In this document: piece after piece, positions 1 through 6,714 of the stretch
How the letters are laid out: every line of letters begins with the position of its first letter
Numbering within the stretch: position 1 is the stretch's first letter
Assembly: GCA_003646585.1 (NCBI GenBank)
Contig: QMLA01000011.1
Coordinates: forward strand, 1-11,373
Reading direction: 5' to 3'
DNA from: Deltaproteobacteria bacterium
Lineage (GTDB): Bacteria > Desulfobacterota > B13-G15
Length of the DNA stretch: 11,373 nucleotides
The notes under the pieces: generated by a model
Database searches by the model: none
Seen by the model: only the letters and a program-made list of their open reading frames with translations
Told to the model about the DNA's origin: nothing
Position numbers and translations under genes: made by a program

Positions 1-222
1 CCCGTAGCCTATCTCCACCCCCCTGATCCTTCGCCTCATCCCCTGGATTATGCGCTCCAGGATGGCGTAAAAGGGGGAACCGCCGATTGTGCGATAGCGC
101 TCTGTAACCTCCTGAACGAGGGATTGGGGAGGAGGTTCCCCCCTCAGGGTGGTGAGGAATTCCCCTACTTCGTCTTCGTCTCGTGGCCCACCGAAGGCCA
201 CAACCAGGACCCCTCTCCTCAT
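1..222 (-). CDS. hemH: Ferrochelatase HemH, N-terminal part (runs off the window)
   Basis: Ferrochelatases insert Fe2+ into a porphyrin (protoporphyrin IX, or coproporphyrin III in the CpfC branch) at the end of haem synthesis. Only the first 74 residues are present. They begin MRRGVLVVAFGGPRDEDEVG, the usual ferrochelatase opening (a short beta strand, then a GGP loop and an acidic helix). Residues 43-51 read YRTIGGSPF, matching the family's Y-x-x-I-G-G-(G)-S-P substrate-loop signature. The catalytic His and Glu of the C-terminal half lie outside the window, so activity and the protohaem/coprohaem choice cannot be judged. The ATG overlaps the hemE stop in an ATGA junction, implying translational coupling. 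Identification is firm from the two motifs and from the position directly after hemE. Confidence 0.92.
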   Translation of the reverse strand, partial: MRRGVLVVAFGGPRDEDEVGEFLTTLRGEPPPQSLVQEVTERYRTIGGSPFYAILERIIQGMRRRIRGVEIGYG

Positions 223-1244
223 CGACGGCCCTCCGTCAGGGCATGCACCAGATCCACCAGGAAGGCCACGTTTTCCTCCGGTGTATCCGGCAGGATCCCG
301 TGACCGAGATTGAATATGTGCCCGGGGTGGCCGGATGTGGCGCGGAGGATTTCCCTGACCTCCTCCTCTATGACGTCCCTTGGGGCCAGAAGCACGGACG
401 GATCCAGGTTTCCCTGGATGGCCCGTCGATAGCCGATCCTCCGCCACGCCTCACCTATATCCACCCTCCAGTCCAGACCCATGACCTCCCCTCCGGCCTC
501 CGCTATCAGTTCGACGAATCCCCCCGTGCCGGTGGAGAAGTAAATCACGGGGATTTCCATTCCCCTGATGGCCTCCTTTACGAAGGGCAGGACCCTGCGG
601 CGATATTCAAGGGGACTCAGGGATCCCGCCCAGCTGTCGAAGACCTGCACGATGTGGCAGCCCGCCTTTGCCTGATCCAGAAGGAACCTCCTGATGACCC
701 CGGAGAGCTTCCCCATCAGGCGATCGAAGACCTCGGGGGCCCTCCTCATCATGGCCTTGGTCTCCGGGAAGTCCTTCGACCCCCTGCCCTCAATGGCATA
801 GCAGGCCATGGTGAAGGGCCCTCCCGCAAATCCTATGAGGGCGACGTCAGCCGGAACCTCCCTCCTCAGGACCCTTATGGCCTCGATTACGGGCTGTAAG
901 GCCTCAAGGGCCCTCTCTTCGGAGAGGTTCTCAACATCCCCCTCATCCCTCACCGGGGTGAGGACACGGGGTCCTCCGTCCGGATAGGCGATCTTGAGGC
1001 CCATGCCCTCAAGGGGCAGCAGCAGGTCGGAAAACACGATGGCCCCATCGAGTTCGAACTTCTTCAACGGCAGAAGGGTAACCTCCACCACGAGTTCGGG
1101 GTCCTTGCAGAGGGTGAGGAAGGGATACCTCTCCCTCAACCGCCGGTATTCCCTGAGGTAACGCCCGGCCTGGCGCATGAGCCATATGGGAGTGAAGGGA
1201 GCGGGCTGTTTCCTTGCGGCCAAAAGGAGAGGAGGGGTCTTCAT
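219..1244 (-). CDS. hemE: Uroporphyrinogen decarboxylase HemE
   Basis: HemE removes four acetate carboxyls from uroporphyrinogen III to give coproporphyrinogen III in the cytosol. The 341-residue product is of normal family length. The N-terminal signature WLMRQAGRY (21-29) carries the substrate-binding Arg residues. FSD at 71-73 supplies the pyrrole-binding Asp (D73). GFAGGPFTMACYAIEG (138-153) includes the conserved Tyr (Y149). FDSWAG (202-207) includes the conserved Ser (S204), GNLDP is at 278-282, and FNLGHGILPDTPEENV (311-326) includes the conserved His (H315). All expected catalytic or binding residues are present, so the enzyme should be active. Its ATG overlaps the larC stop (ATGA) and its stop overlaps the hemH start (ATGA), making it the middle gene of a tightly coupled larC-hemE-hemH operon. 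Confidence is very high. Confidence 0.97.
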   Translation of the reverse strand: MKTPPLLLAARKQPAPFTPIWLMRQAGRYLREYRRLRERYPFLTLCKDPELVVEVTLLPLKKFELDGAIVFSDLLLPLEGMGLKIAYPDGGPRVLTPVRDEGDVENLSEERALEALQPVIEAIRVLRREVPADVALIGFAGGPFTMACYAIEGRGSKDFPETKAMMRRAPEVFDRLMGKLSGVIRRFLLDQAKAGCHIVQVFDSWAGSLSPLEYRRRVLPFVKEAIRGMEIPVIYFSTGTGGFVELIAEAGGEVMGLDWRVDIGEAWRRIGYRRAIQGNLDPSVLLAPRDVIEEEVREILRATSGHPGHIFNLGHGILPDTPEENVAFLVDLVHALTEGRR

Positions 1245-2398
1245 CTCCGATCTCCCAGAAGCCTGCGGGAGATGAGGAGGGCCTCGCGGTAGACGTCCTT
1301 AAGGGGCACCCCCTTCTGTCTGGCCAGAGAGGCACAGCTCTCGTACTCGGGAGCGATGTTCACGATCCGCCGGTCCTTGAACCCCACCTTCACCTTGACC
1401 GGCCCATAGGGGGTTGACACCTCCACTATTTCCCGATCCAGGGTCCACCTCTGGACCTGCCATCCCCTGACGCCGAGGGTGGTGGATTCCGTGAAGAAGG
1501 CCGAAAGGACATCCTCCTTCCTTGAATCTTCCGTCAGACAGCGAACCGTCACCCCTACCCTTCCCTTCTTCATCCTGTTTGACAGGATCACGACATCCAG
1601 GGCCCCCGCCTCCCTGATCCTCCCCTCAAGATAGGGGAGGATCTCGGGGTTCAGGTCGTCGAGATCGGCCTCAAGGACCCACAACCTCTGGCCATCCTCG
1701 GCGCAGAAACCCAATATGACCCTCAGGAGGTTCGGCAGCTCTGGTGGATCCATACTGCCAGCACCGTAACCGATGGCCTCCACCTTCATCTGAGGGAAAT
1801 CGCCGAAGTGATCCGAAAGGGCCTTAAGGAGGGCTGCTCCGGTAGGGGTCAGGTTCTCGATCCTCAAAGGGGACGGAGAAATGGGCACACCCTTCAAGAT
1901 CTCCAGGGTAGCCGGACAGGGAATGGGAAGGGGGCCGTGCTCGGTCATCACCTTTCCCCTTGCCAGGGGAAGGGGGGAACAGAGGATCCTCTGTGGATTG
2001 AGGTAATCGATGGCCGAGGCCACCCCGATGAGGTCGAGGAGGGTGTCCGGATCCCCCAGTTCATGGAATCCATGTCCCTTTTCGTGGACCCTCCGTTCGG
2101 CTTCCTCCAGAAAGCTCAGGGCCGAAAGGGCCACCTCCCTTGAACGCGGGCTGAGCCCAGATTCCTCTATCCTCCTCCTCATCTCCTCGGGGGCAAGGCG
2201 CGGGGTATCAAACCGCGCTTCAATGCCCTTCCCCCTTATCCCACCCCTGACGACTTCCTTCACCTCCAGTTGAACCTTAAGGCCCACGGCCTCCCATGCC
2301 CGCTGCACGATCTGCAGGGGCACCCCTATGTCGAGGAGGGCCCCCAATATCATGTCCCCGCTTGCACCGGCAAAACAGTCGAAATACAGCACCCGCAT
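1241..2398 (-). CDS. larC: LarC, nickel-pincer cofactor cyclometallase (nickel insertion)
   Basis: LarC carries out the last step of nickel-pincer nucleotide synthesis: CTP-dependent insertion of nickel into pyridinium-3,5-bisthiocarboxylic acid mononucleotide, the cofactor of lactate racemase LarA and related epimerases. The 385-residue product begins MRVLYFDCFAGASGDM, the family's N-terminal signature. Other family motifs are HELGDPDTLLDLIG (112-125), PLPLARGKV then HGPLPIPCPATLE (142-165), LTPTGAALLK (183-192), EADLDDLNPEILPYLEGR (243-260), MKKGRVGV (276-283) and ESTTLGVR (304-311). Here the LarC1-like and LarC2-like halves are one uninterrupted frame, unlike Lactiplantibacillus plantarum, where they are joined by programmed frameshifting. 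No larA, larB or larE is visible. The start lacks a good SD site but matches the family N-terminus. It heads the operon with hemE and hemH. Confidence 0.93.
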   Translation of the reverse strand: MRVLYFDCFAGASGDMILGALLDIGVPLQIVQRAWEAVGLKVQLEVKEVVRGGIRGKGIEARFDTPRLAPEEMRRRIEESGLSPRSREVALSALSFLEEAERRVHEKGHGFHELGDPDTLLDLIGVASAIDYLNPQRILCSPLPLARGKVMTEHGPLPIPCPATLEILKGVPISPSPLRIENLTPTGAALLKALSDHFGDFPQMKVEAIGYGAGSMDPPELPNLLRVILGFCAEDGQRLWVLEADLDDLNPEILPYLEGRIREAGALDVVILSNRMKKGRVGVTVRCLTEDSRKEDVLSAFFTESTTLGVRGWQVQRWTLDREIVEVSTPYGPVKVKVGFKDRRIVNIAPEYESCASLARQKGVPLKDVYREALLISRRLLGDRR

Positions 2399-2429
2399 CG
2401 GCGTAAGGCTATCACGGAGGCTTTTGCGG

Positions 2430-2457
2430 TTGCAAGGATTTCACCTTGGGCTATTTT
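2430..2457 (+). promoter_or_regulatory. Possible sigma70-type promoter for the ABM-domain gene
   Basis: TTGCAA at 2430-2435 and TATTTT at 2452-2457 are separated by 16 nt. Each matches the -35 or -10 consensus at 4 of 6 positions. The pair lies in the only gap between the divergent larC and ABM genes, about 25 nt upstream of the ABM start. The match is modest and the placement is inference. Confidence 0.3.
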
Positions 2458-2467
2458 GCTAAAGGGG

Positions 2468-2477
2468 AAGGAGGTGA
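2468..2477 (+). promoter_or_regulatory. Strong ribosome binding site fixing the ABM gene start
   Basis: AAGGAGGTGA is a near-perfect complement to the 16S rRNA 3' end, 4 nt before the ATG at 2482. It selects this ATG over the in-frame ATG at 2446, which has no SD and would add a 12-residue extension that includes the SD itself. Confidence 0.85.
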
Positions 2478-2481
2478 TGAG

Positions 2482-2769
2482 ATGGCTATAAAGGTCATCA
2501 TCGAGAGGAAGATAAAAGGGGGTAAGGAAGAGGAGCTGGGACAGCTTCTGAGACAGCTGAGGGCCAAAGCACTGCTTGCCCCTGGCTATATCTCGGGACA
2601 GACCCTGCGCTCCATAGAGGACCCGAGGCTCTATCTGGTCATAAGCACCTGGAAAAGCCTCGATGACTGGCGAAGATGGGAAGAGGACCCGGAGAGGAAC
2701 GAGCTGCAAAAGAAGGTGAACGAACTGCTGGAAGAACCCGCAAAGTTCAGGGTCTTTTATTTCGTATAA
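2482..2769 (+). CDS. Small ABM-domain (antibiotic biosynthesis monooxygenase-like) protein
   Basis: A 95-residue soluble protein starting MAIKVIIERKIKGGKEEELG. The pattern fits one dimeric alpha/beta-barrel (ferredoxin-like) ABM domain: a first strand (2-9), a helix rich in E, L and R (13-28), a glycine turn then strand (34-43, APGYISGQTL), a strand (49-56, RLYLVIST), the W-x-S-x-x-x-W motif (57-63), a charged helix to about 83, and a last strand FRVFYF near the C-terminus. Relatives act as small cofactor-free monooxygenases, as haem-degrading enzymes, or have no known role. I see no residue set that decides among these. Having haem genes next door is suggestive, but they are transcribed the other way. 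A very strong SD predicts good expression. The 3' end overlaps the convergent HAD gene by 23 nt. Confidence 0.78.
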   Translation: MAIKVIIERKIKGGKEEELGQLLRQLRAKALLAPGYISGQTLRSIEDPRLYLVISTWKSLDDWRRWEEDPERNELQKKVNELLEEPAKFRVFYFV

Positions 2770-3370
2770 TATCGAGGATCTCCAGAAGGTCATCTATGTG
2801 GTAATCGGCCCGGAGGGCTGGATTTTTGTAAGCCACGAAGGGAATCCCTGCGAGGCGTGAGGCCCTTTCGTCCCTCTCGGTATCGCCGATGAAAAGGGCT
2901 TGATGGGGCATGAGGGAGAAATGTTCCAGGATCCTCAAGAGCGAATCCGGATGGGGTTTTGGCCTGCTCACATCGCGGGCCGAGATCACCAGATCAAAGT
3001 GGTCCCGCAGGCCGAAGTGATCCAGGAGAGGTCCTATGGTTGTGGTCCTGTTGGTGGATATGGCCTTTTTGACATCGGGGGGGATGGCCTCCAGCAATTC
3101 CCTCAGATGGGGCTCGGGTTTCATCAGCCCGATAAAGGGTCGGTAATCCACCTCCTTTGCCTTGCTTAAGCCCTCCTGCAGATCCACTCCTCTTCTCTTG
3201 AACAGGAACCTCAGGGCCTCCTGGGCGGTGCTGGCATGGACGAATTCCAGCTCCTGGGGATCCATCTCCCTCTGGCCCATGCGTCGCAGGATCTCATTGT
3301 AGTAGGCGCGGTTCGCCTCCTTTGAATCGAACATGACCCCGTCACAGTCAAAGATCACCACCCTGACCAC
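2747..3370 (-). CDS. HAD-superfamily hydrolase (phosphoglycolate phosphatase/PpaX-like)
   Basis: A 207-residue HAD phosphatase with the four motifs in order. FDCDGVMFDS (7-16) carries the nucleophile D8 and acid/base D10, followed by an unusual Val-Met where DGTL is more common. STN (105-107) is motif II, K138 in SRPKPHP is motif III, and IGDTERD (161-167) is motif IV with D163 and D167. A helical cap lies between about 18 and 85, as in the Gph/PpaX/beta-phosphoglucomutase subclass. The substrate cannot be named from sequence; phosphoglycolate, pyrophosphate or a sugar phosphate are all possible. The annotated start is the GTG at 3368-3370. The in-frame GTG at 3359-3361 is an alternative with better spacing (8 nt) from AAGGGAG, and would begin MVIFDCDG. 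The gene is convergent with the ABM gene and divergent from DedA. Confidence 0.88.
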   Translation of the reverse strand: MVRVVIFDCDGVMFDSKEANRAYYNEILRRMGQREMDPQELEFVHASTAQEALRFLFKRRGVDLQEGLSKAKEVDYRPFIGLMKPEPHLRELLEAIPPDVKKAISTNRTTTIGPLLDHFGLRDHFDLVISARDVSRPKPHPDSLLRILEHFSLMPHQALFIGDTERDERASRLAGIPFVAYKNPALRADYHIDDLLEILDIIRNKRP

Positions 3371-3421
3371 TCCCTTGAGTTTATGCGAGCCTCCAGCTTT
3401 TTAAAACCCCCAAAAGTGCGA

Positions 3422-3427
3422 TAAAAT
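3422..3427 (+). promoter_or_regulatory. Possible -10 element of the DedA-glycosyltransferase operon
   Basis: TAAAAT matches TATAAT at 5 of 6 positions and lies in the 65-nt gap between the divergent HAD and DedA genes. The corresponding -35 region (about 3399-3404, TTTTAA) is poor. If used, transcription would start close to the GTG at 3436 and leave almost no leader. This is tentative. Confidence 0.25.
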
Positions 3428-3435
3428 CGGCGCTG

Positions 3436-4035
3436 GTGTTGGAGGGCATAATACTTTGGCTCGTAAACTGGATAGAGAGACTGGGATACCTGGGGATCGT
3501 CGCGCTCATGTTCATCGAATCCTCCTTCGTTCCCTTCCCGAGCGAGGTGGTCATACCGCCTGCGGGATATCTGGCCGCCAAGGGCAGGATGTATCTGCCA
3601 GCGGTGATCCTCTGCGGGACCCTTGGAAGTCTGCTGGGAGCGATGTTCAACTACGCCATAGGGGTAAAACTCGGCAGGCCCTTCCTCGAACGTTATGGGA
3701 GGAAATTGCTGATAAGCCCCCGGACCCTGCAGAAGGCCGACAGCTTCTTTGAGCGCCACGGCCACATAAGCACCTTCATAGGGCGGCTCCTTCCGGGGAT
3801 AAGGCAGTACATTTCGCTGCCGGCGGGACTGTCCCGCATGCCCCTTTTGCCCTTTTGCCTTTACACCTGTCTGGGGGCGGGAATGTGGGTGACCGTCCTC
3901 GCCCTTGTGGGTTACTGGTTCGGTGGAAACGAGGAATTGCTCAGGAGGCACCTGAAGGAGGTCTCAATAGGTGTGGCCCTTTTCGCCCTCACCGTGGGGA
4001 TCCTTTACCTCCTGAAGCTCAGGAGGGGAGGTTGA
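3436..4035 (+). CDS. DedA-family membrane protein
   Basis: A 199-residue inner-membrane protein of the DedA/VTT (SNARE-associated) family, close to the family's usual size. Visible signatures are the N-terminal hydrophobic stretch with [19 protein letters not shown] (26-44), a glycine-rich segment with [12 protein letters not shown] (69-80), and [18 protein letters not shown] (114-131). R117 and R123 have the spacing of the paired arginines needed for function in E. coli YqjA/YghB. Two further hydrophobic segments (about 138-162 and 177-193) end in a basic tail. Known members include UptA, a recycling flippase for undecaprenyl phosphate; others are linked to proton-dependent transport and membrane homeostasis. 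As first gene of an operon that consumes polyprenyl-phosphate sugars, carrier recycling is a reasonable but unproven role. The GTG start has no SD; TTG at 3439 is an alternative. Confidence 0.9.
   Translation: MLEGIILWLVNWIERLGYLGIVALMFIESSFVPFPSEVVIPPAGYLAAKGRMYLPAVILCGTLGSLLGAMFNYAIGVKLGRPFLERYGRKLLISPRTLQKADSFFERHGHISTFIGRLLPGIRQYISLPAGLSRMPLLPFCLYTCLGAGMWVTVLALVGYWFGGNEELLRRHLKEVSIGVALFALTVGILYLLKLRRGG
4021..4026 (+). promoter_or_regulatory. Ribosome binding site supporting a TTG start for the first GT83
   Basis: AGGAGG followed by GGGAGG lies inside the last codons of dedA, 5 nt before TTG at 4032. The TTG overlaps the dedA TGA stop (TTGA). This supports the TTG over the ATG 59 codons upstream, whose extension is non-hydrophobic and only shadows dedA. 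Confidence 0.7.
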
Positions 4036-5690
4036 GGTCATCGTTGCTCAAGGTGATCGCGATCCTGGCCGTAGGCGGCGCGGTGATGTTCTTCAATTTG
4101 GGGGGGTGGGACCTCTGGAACCCCGATGAGCCCCGATATGCAGAGGTGGCCCGTGAGATGCTCATAAGGGGAGAATACCTCGTCCCCCACCTCAATGGAG
4201 AGGTGTATTTCGATAAGCCGCCCTTGTTCTTCGCCGTAATAGCCCTGCTTTCCAAACTCACAGGGGAGATGACGGCCCTTTCGGCAAGGCTCCCTTCGGC
4301 CATCTTCGGGGTACTCACGCTCCTTCTGGTCTTCGCCCTGGGTGGACGCCTCAAAGGGCCCTCCACGGGACTGCTATCGGCGCTCATCCTCTGCACCTCG
4401 TTTCAGTTCTTCTGGCTTTCACGGAGGGCCAATATAGACGCCACCCTGACCTTCTTCACCACCCTCTCCATCTTCGCGTTCTTCGTGGGGGGGCATAGCG
4501 AAAGGAACCGATGGGCCCCTTACCTGCTGGGATACCTCTCTATGGCCCTGGGCTTTCTGGTAAAGCTTCAGCCCGCAGTGATCGTTCCCTTTCTGGCCAT
4601 AGTACCGTACTTTCTGTGGAAAAGGGGAAAGGAGTTCGTCCTTGATTGGGCTCACCTCCCGGGGTTTATGGCCTTTTCGGGAATCCTGCTGGGATGGGCC
4701 CTTCTGACCCTCGAATCACAGGGACTGCCTTATCTACGGGGTCTCCTGTGGGAAAGGACAGCGGCCACCTTCTTTCATTCCCCAGGCCATGACAGGCCAG
4801 TTTACTATTACCTTTACAACTTCCCCGTACAGTTCATGCCATGGGGGATCTTCCTCCCTTCGGCCGTCCTTTTCTGCATCAGGAGGGACCGCGAGACCCT
4901 CTTTCCCTTCCTCTGGTTTTCGCTGGTCTTTGCGTTCTTTTCCCTGTCAGAGGCAAAGCGGGGGCTTTATCTTTTGCCCCTTTATCCTGCAGCGGCCTTA
5001 ATGACGGGGTGGCTTTGGTCGGAGACAGCAATCGACGAGAGGTTGCTGAGGATCCCACTTCACTTTTCGGCCGTATCCTTCCTCATCCTGGGGATCGCCG
5101 CTCCCTTTGGGGGGCTCTATGCCGGGAAACTGTGGGAAGGGGCACCCGAAGCAGGCATGCTGGCCGGATTCCCCCTGATCCTTTCCGGGCTGCTCCTTTT
5201 CCTTTCCATGAGGAAGGGGAACAAGGCCCTTGGATTCTGGACGATTGTCCTTGTGACCTCCTGGCTTTACATCCTGTGCTGCTGGAAGGTCCTTCCTGCC
5301 TTAAATCCCTACAAATCCTACCGGTTCCTCTGCCAGAAGGTGCTCCAGGTCCTGCAGGAGGGAGACCACCTTGTGGTGTATCGGCGTCAGGGTTCCGAGA
5401 TAAATTTCTATACCGGCATTGTGCCCATCCTGAGGGTATACGACCCCGAAAGGCTCAAGGTCCTCCTTTCCACCAGGAGGGTCGTTTGCGTGCTGCGCCA
5501 GAGGGATCTTGAAAGACTTCAACAAGAAGGGGTAAAGGTAAGGGTAGTTGCTGTGCAAAAGGTGGGAGGGAAGAGTCTGGCAGTAATAACCAATAAGGAG
5601 GTCGGTCGTGCAGATACCCCTTCTGGACCTGAAGAGGACCAGCAAGAGGATAAGAGGAGAGGTCCTCCGGGAATGGGAGAAGATCCTTGA
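4032..5690 (+). CDS. ArnT-like GT83 membrane glycosyltransferase (first copy)
   Basis: A 552-residue polytopic GT-C glycosyltransferase, almost the size of E. coli ArnT. After one N-terminal membrane segment (7-24) it has [17 protein letters not shown] (28-44), the first periplasmic-loop signature with the catalytic-site Asp (D32). [14 protein letters not shown] (51-64) follows, with the conserved Lys (K62). About ten more hydrophobic segments reach roughly residue 430, before a soluble periplasmic domain. Enzymes of this family move a sugar from a polyprenyl-phosphate donor to an outer-face acceptor, classically lipid A. The donor and acceptor are not readable here. The start is TTG, coupled to the dedA stop. 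The last 28 codons overlap the aminotransferase gene by 83 nt and encode a hydrophilic Glu/Arg/Pro/Gly-rich tail that looks non-native: the domain seems to end near VITN (residues 518-521), and a frame -1 TAA sits at 5594-5596. Confidence 0.9.
   Translation: MRSSLLKVIAILAVGGAVMFFNLGGWDLWNPDEPRYAEVAREMLIRGEYLVPHLNGEVYFDKPPLFFAVIALLSKLTGEMTALSARLPSAIFGVLTLLLVFALGGRLKGPSTGLLSALILCTSFQFFWLSRRANIDATLTFFTTLSIFAFFVGGHSERNRWAPYLLGYLSMALGFLVKLQPAVIVPFLAIVPYFLWKRGKEFVLDWAHLPGFMAFSGILLGWALLTLESQGLPYLRGLLWERTAATFFHSPGHDRPVYYYLYNFPVQFMPWGIFLPSAVLFCIRRDRETLFPFLWFSLVFAFFSLSEAKRGLYLLPLYPAAALMTGWLWSETAIDERLLRIPLHFSAVSFLILGIAAPFGGLYAGKLWEGAPEAGMLAGFPLILSGLLLFLSMRKGNKALGFWTIVLVTSWLYILCCWKVLPALNPYKSYRFLCQKVLQVLQEGDHLVVYRRQGSEINFYTGIVPILRVYDPERLKVLLSTRRVVCVLRQRDLERLQQEGVKVRVVAVQKVGGKSLAVITNKEVGRADTPSGPEEDQQEDKRRGPPGMGEDP
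5595..5602 (+). promoter_or_regulatory. Strong ribosome binding site for the aminotransferase
   Basis: AAGGAGGT lies 5 nt before GTG at 5608, inside the coding sequence of the preceding GT83. It fixes the GTG start, which is also where the family's IPLLDLK N-terminus begins. Confidence 0.85.
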
Positions 5691-6714
5691 GGAAATGAGG
5701 CTCCTGGGGGGGCGAAACCTCAAGGCCTTTGAGGAGGAGATCGCCTCCTACATAGGCACCCGCTATGCCTTTGGGGTGGCATCGGGCAGCGACGCCCTGC
5801 TTCTGGGGCTTGTGGCAGCCGGAATAGGCCAGGGGGACGAGGTGATTCTTCATGCGAACGCCTTCATGGCAGCCGTTGAAGCTGTAAAGTGGGTCGGCGC
5901 AAGACCGATCCTGGTGGATGCCAGCGAGGATGACTTCGGCCCCGATCCCGAACAGGTCCACAGGGCCATAAGTCCCAAGACCAAGGCCGTTATAGTGGTC
6001 CACATGTATGGACATCCCGCGGATCTGGATCCCCTACTGGAACTGCGGCAGCGCCATGGCTTTAAACTCATCGAGGATTGCTCCCACGCCCACGGTGCCG
6101 AATACAAGGGAAGGAAGGTGGGAAGCTTTGGGGATGTGGGCTGCTTCAGCTGCGGGGTGGTGAAAAACCTGGGGGCCTTCGGGGATGCGGGATTCTGCAC
6201 GACCGATGACCCCGAGGTTGCCCGTAAGCTGGACCTGCTGAGGGTCCACGGCCAGGTGAAGAAAAATCAGCACCTCTTTTACGGATTCAACAGCCGCCTG
6301 GACGAAATCCAGGCGGCCGTCCTCAGGATCAGGCTGAGACTGCTGGATTCGGACAACCGGAGGCGCCAGGAGATCGCCGCCCTCTACACAGAGGCCTTCA
6401 GGAAGCTGGACGGCCTTATACCACCCCCCGAGTTTCCCGACCGCAAAAGCGTTTACCACCGCTATGTGGTCCGGACCAAAAAGAGGGAGGAATTGAGGGC
6501 CTTCCTGAAGGAAAGGGGTGTTGAGACCGGCATCCAGTATCCCCTGCCCCTGCACATGCAGGATGCATGGCTCGGTGAAGGATACGGGAAATACCACCTT
6601 CCTGTAGCCGAAAGGATATGTTCGGAGGTCCTCTCCCTTCCCCTTTACCCGGAGCTTACAGACGAGGAAGTCCAATACGTTATCGAGAAGGTCACCGAGT
6701 TTTTCAGAGGATGA
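5608..6714 (+). CDS. DegT/DnrJ/EryC1/StrS sugar aminotransferase
   Basis: A 368-residue PLP-dependent aminotransferase that converts a nucleotide-linked keto sugar to an amino sugar, usually with glutamate as donor. It has the full family pattern: IPLLDLK (3-9), GVASGSDALLLGLVAAGIG (56-74, phosphate binding), GDEVI (76-80), EDCSHAHGA (156-164, with the PLP-ring Asp D157), and FSCGVVKNLGAFGDAGF (180-196, with Schiff-base Lys K186). NSRLDEIQAAVLRIRL (228-243), YHRYVVRT (283-290) and GVETGIQYPLPLH (304-316) follow. The usual aromatic residues before the Lys (SFYPTK-type) are replaced by SCGVV, which may affect the active site. Close functional relatives include ArnB, WbpE and GnnB; sequence alone does not choose the substrate. 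The oxidoreductase two genes downstream is the likely supplier of the keto sugar. The next gene starts in an ATGA overlap. Confidence 0.94.
   Translation: MQIPLLDLKRTSKRIRGEVLREWEKILEEMRLLGGRNLKAFEEEIASYIGTRYAFGVASGSDALLLGLVAAGIGQGDEVILHANAFMAAVEAVKWVGARPILVDASEDDFGPDPEQVHRAISPKTKAVIVVHMYGHPADLDPLLELRQRHGFKLIEDCSHAHGAEYKGRKVGSFGDVGCFSCGVVKNLGAFGDAGFCTTDDPEVARKLDLLRVHGQVKKNQHLFYGFNSRLDEIQAAVLRIRLRLLDSDNRRRQEIAALYTEAFRKLDGLIPPPEFPDRKSVYHRYVVRTKKREELRAFLKERGVETGIQYPLPLHMQDAWLGEGYGKYHLPVAERICSEVLSLPLYPELTDEEVQYVIEKVTEFFRG

Noticed and set aside
183..899. Long plus-strand open frame (238 codons) opposite hemE
   Set aside because: It lies wholly antisense to hemE, which has all family motifs; the Pro/Gly/His-rich translation is typical of a GC-rich shadow frame.
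2444..2467. Imperfect inverted repeat CCTTGGGC / GCTAAAGG as an operator or hairpin
   Set aside because: The arms match at only 6 of 8 positions and overlap the presumed promoter; too weak to call.
3355..3951. Minus-strand open frame (198 codons) opposite dedA
   Set aside because: It is antisense to a well-supported DedA gene and has no recognisable domain or hydrophobic pattern.
3855..4031. Extended N-terminus of the first GT83 (59 extra codons)
   Set aside because: It overlaps dedA, is not hydrophobic, and the TTG at 4032 has a strong SD and a TTGA junction.
4841..5512. Plus-strand open frame (223 codons) inside the first GT83
   Set aside because: It is an alternate frame of a strongly supported membrane glycosyltransferase, with low-complexity Pro/Gly/Arg composition.
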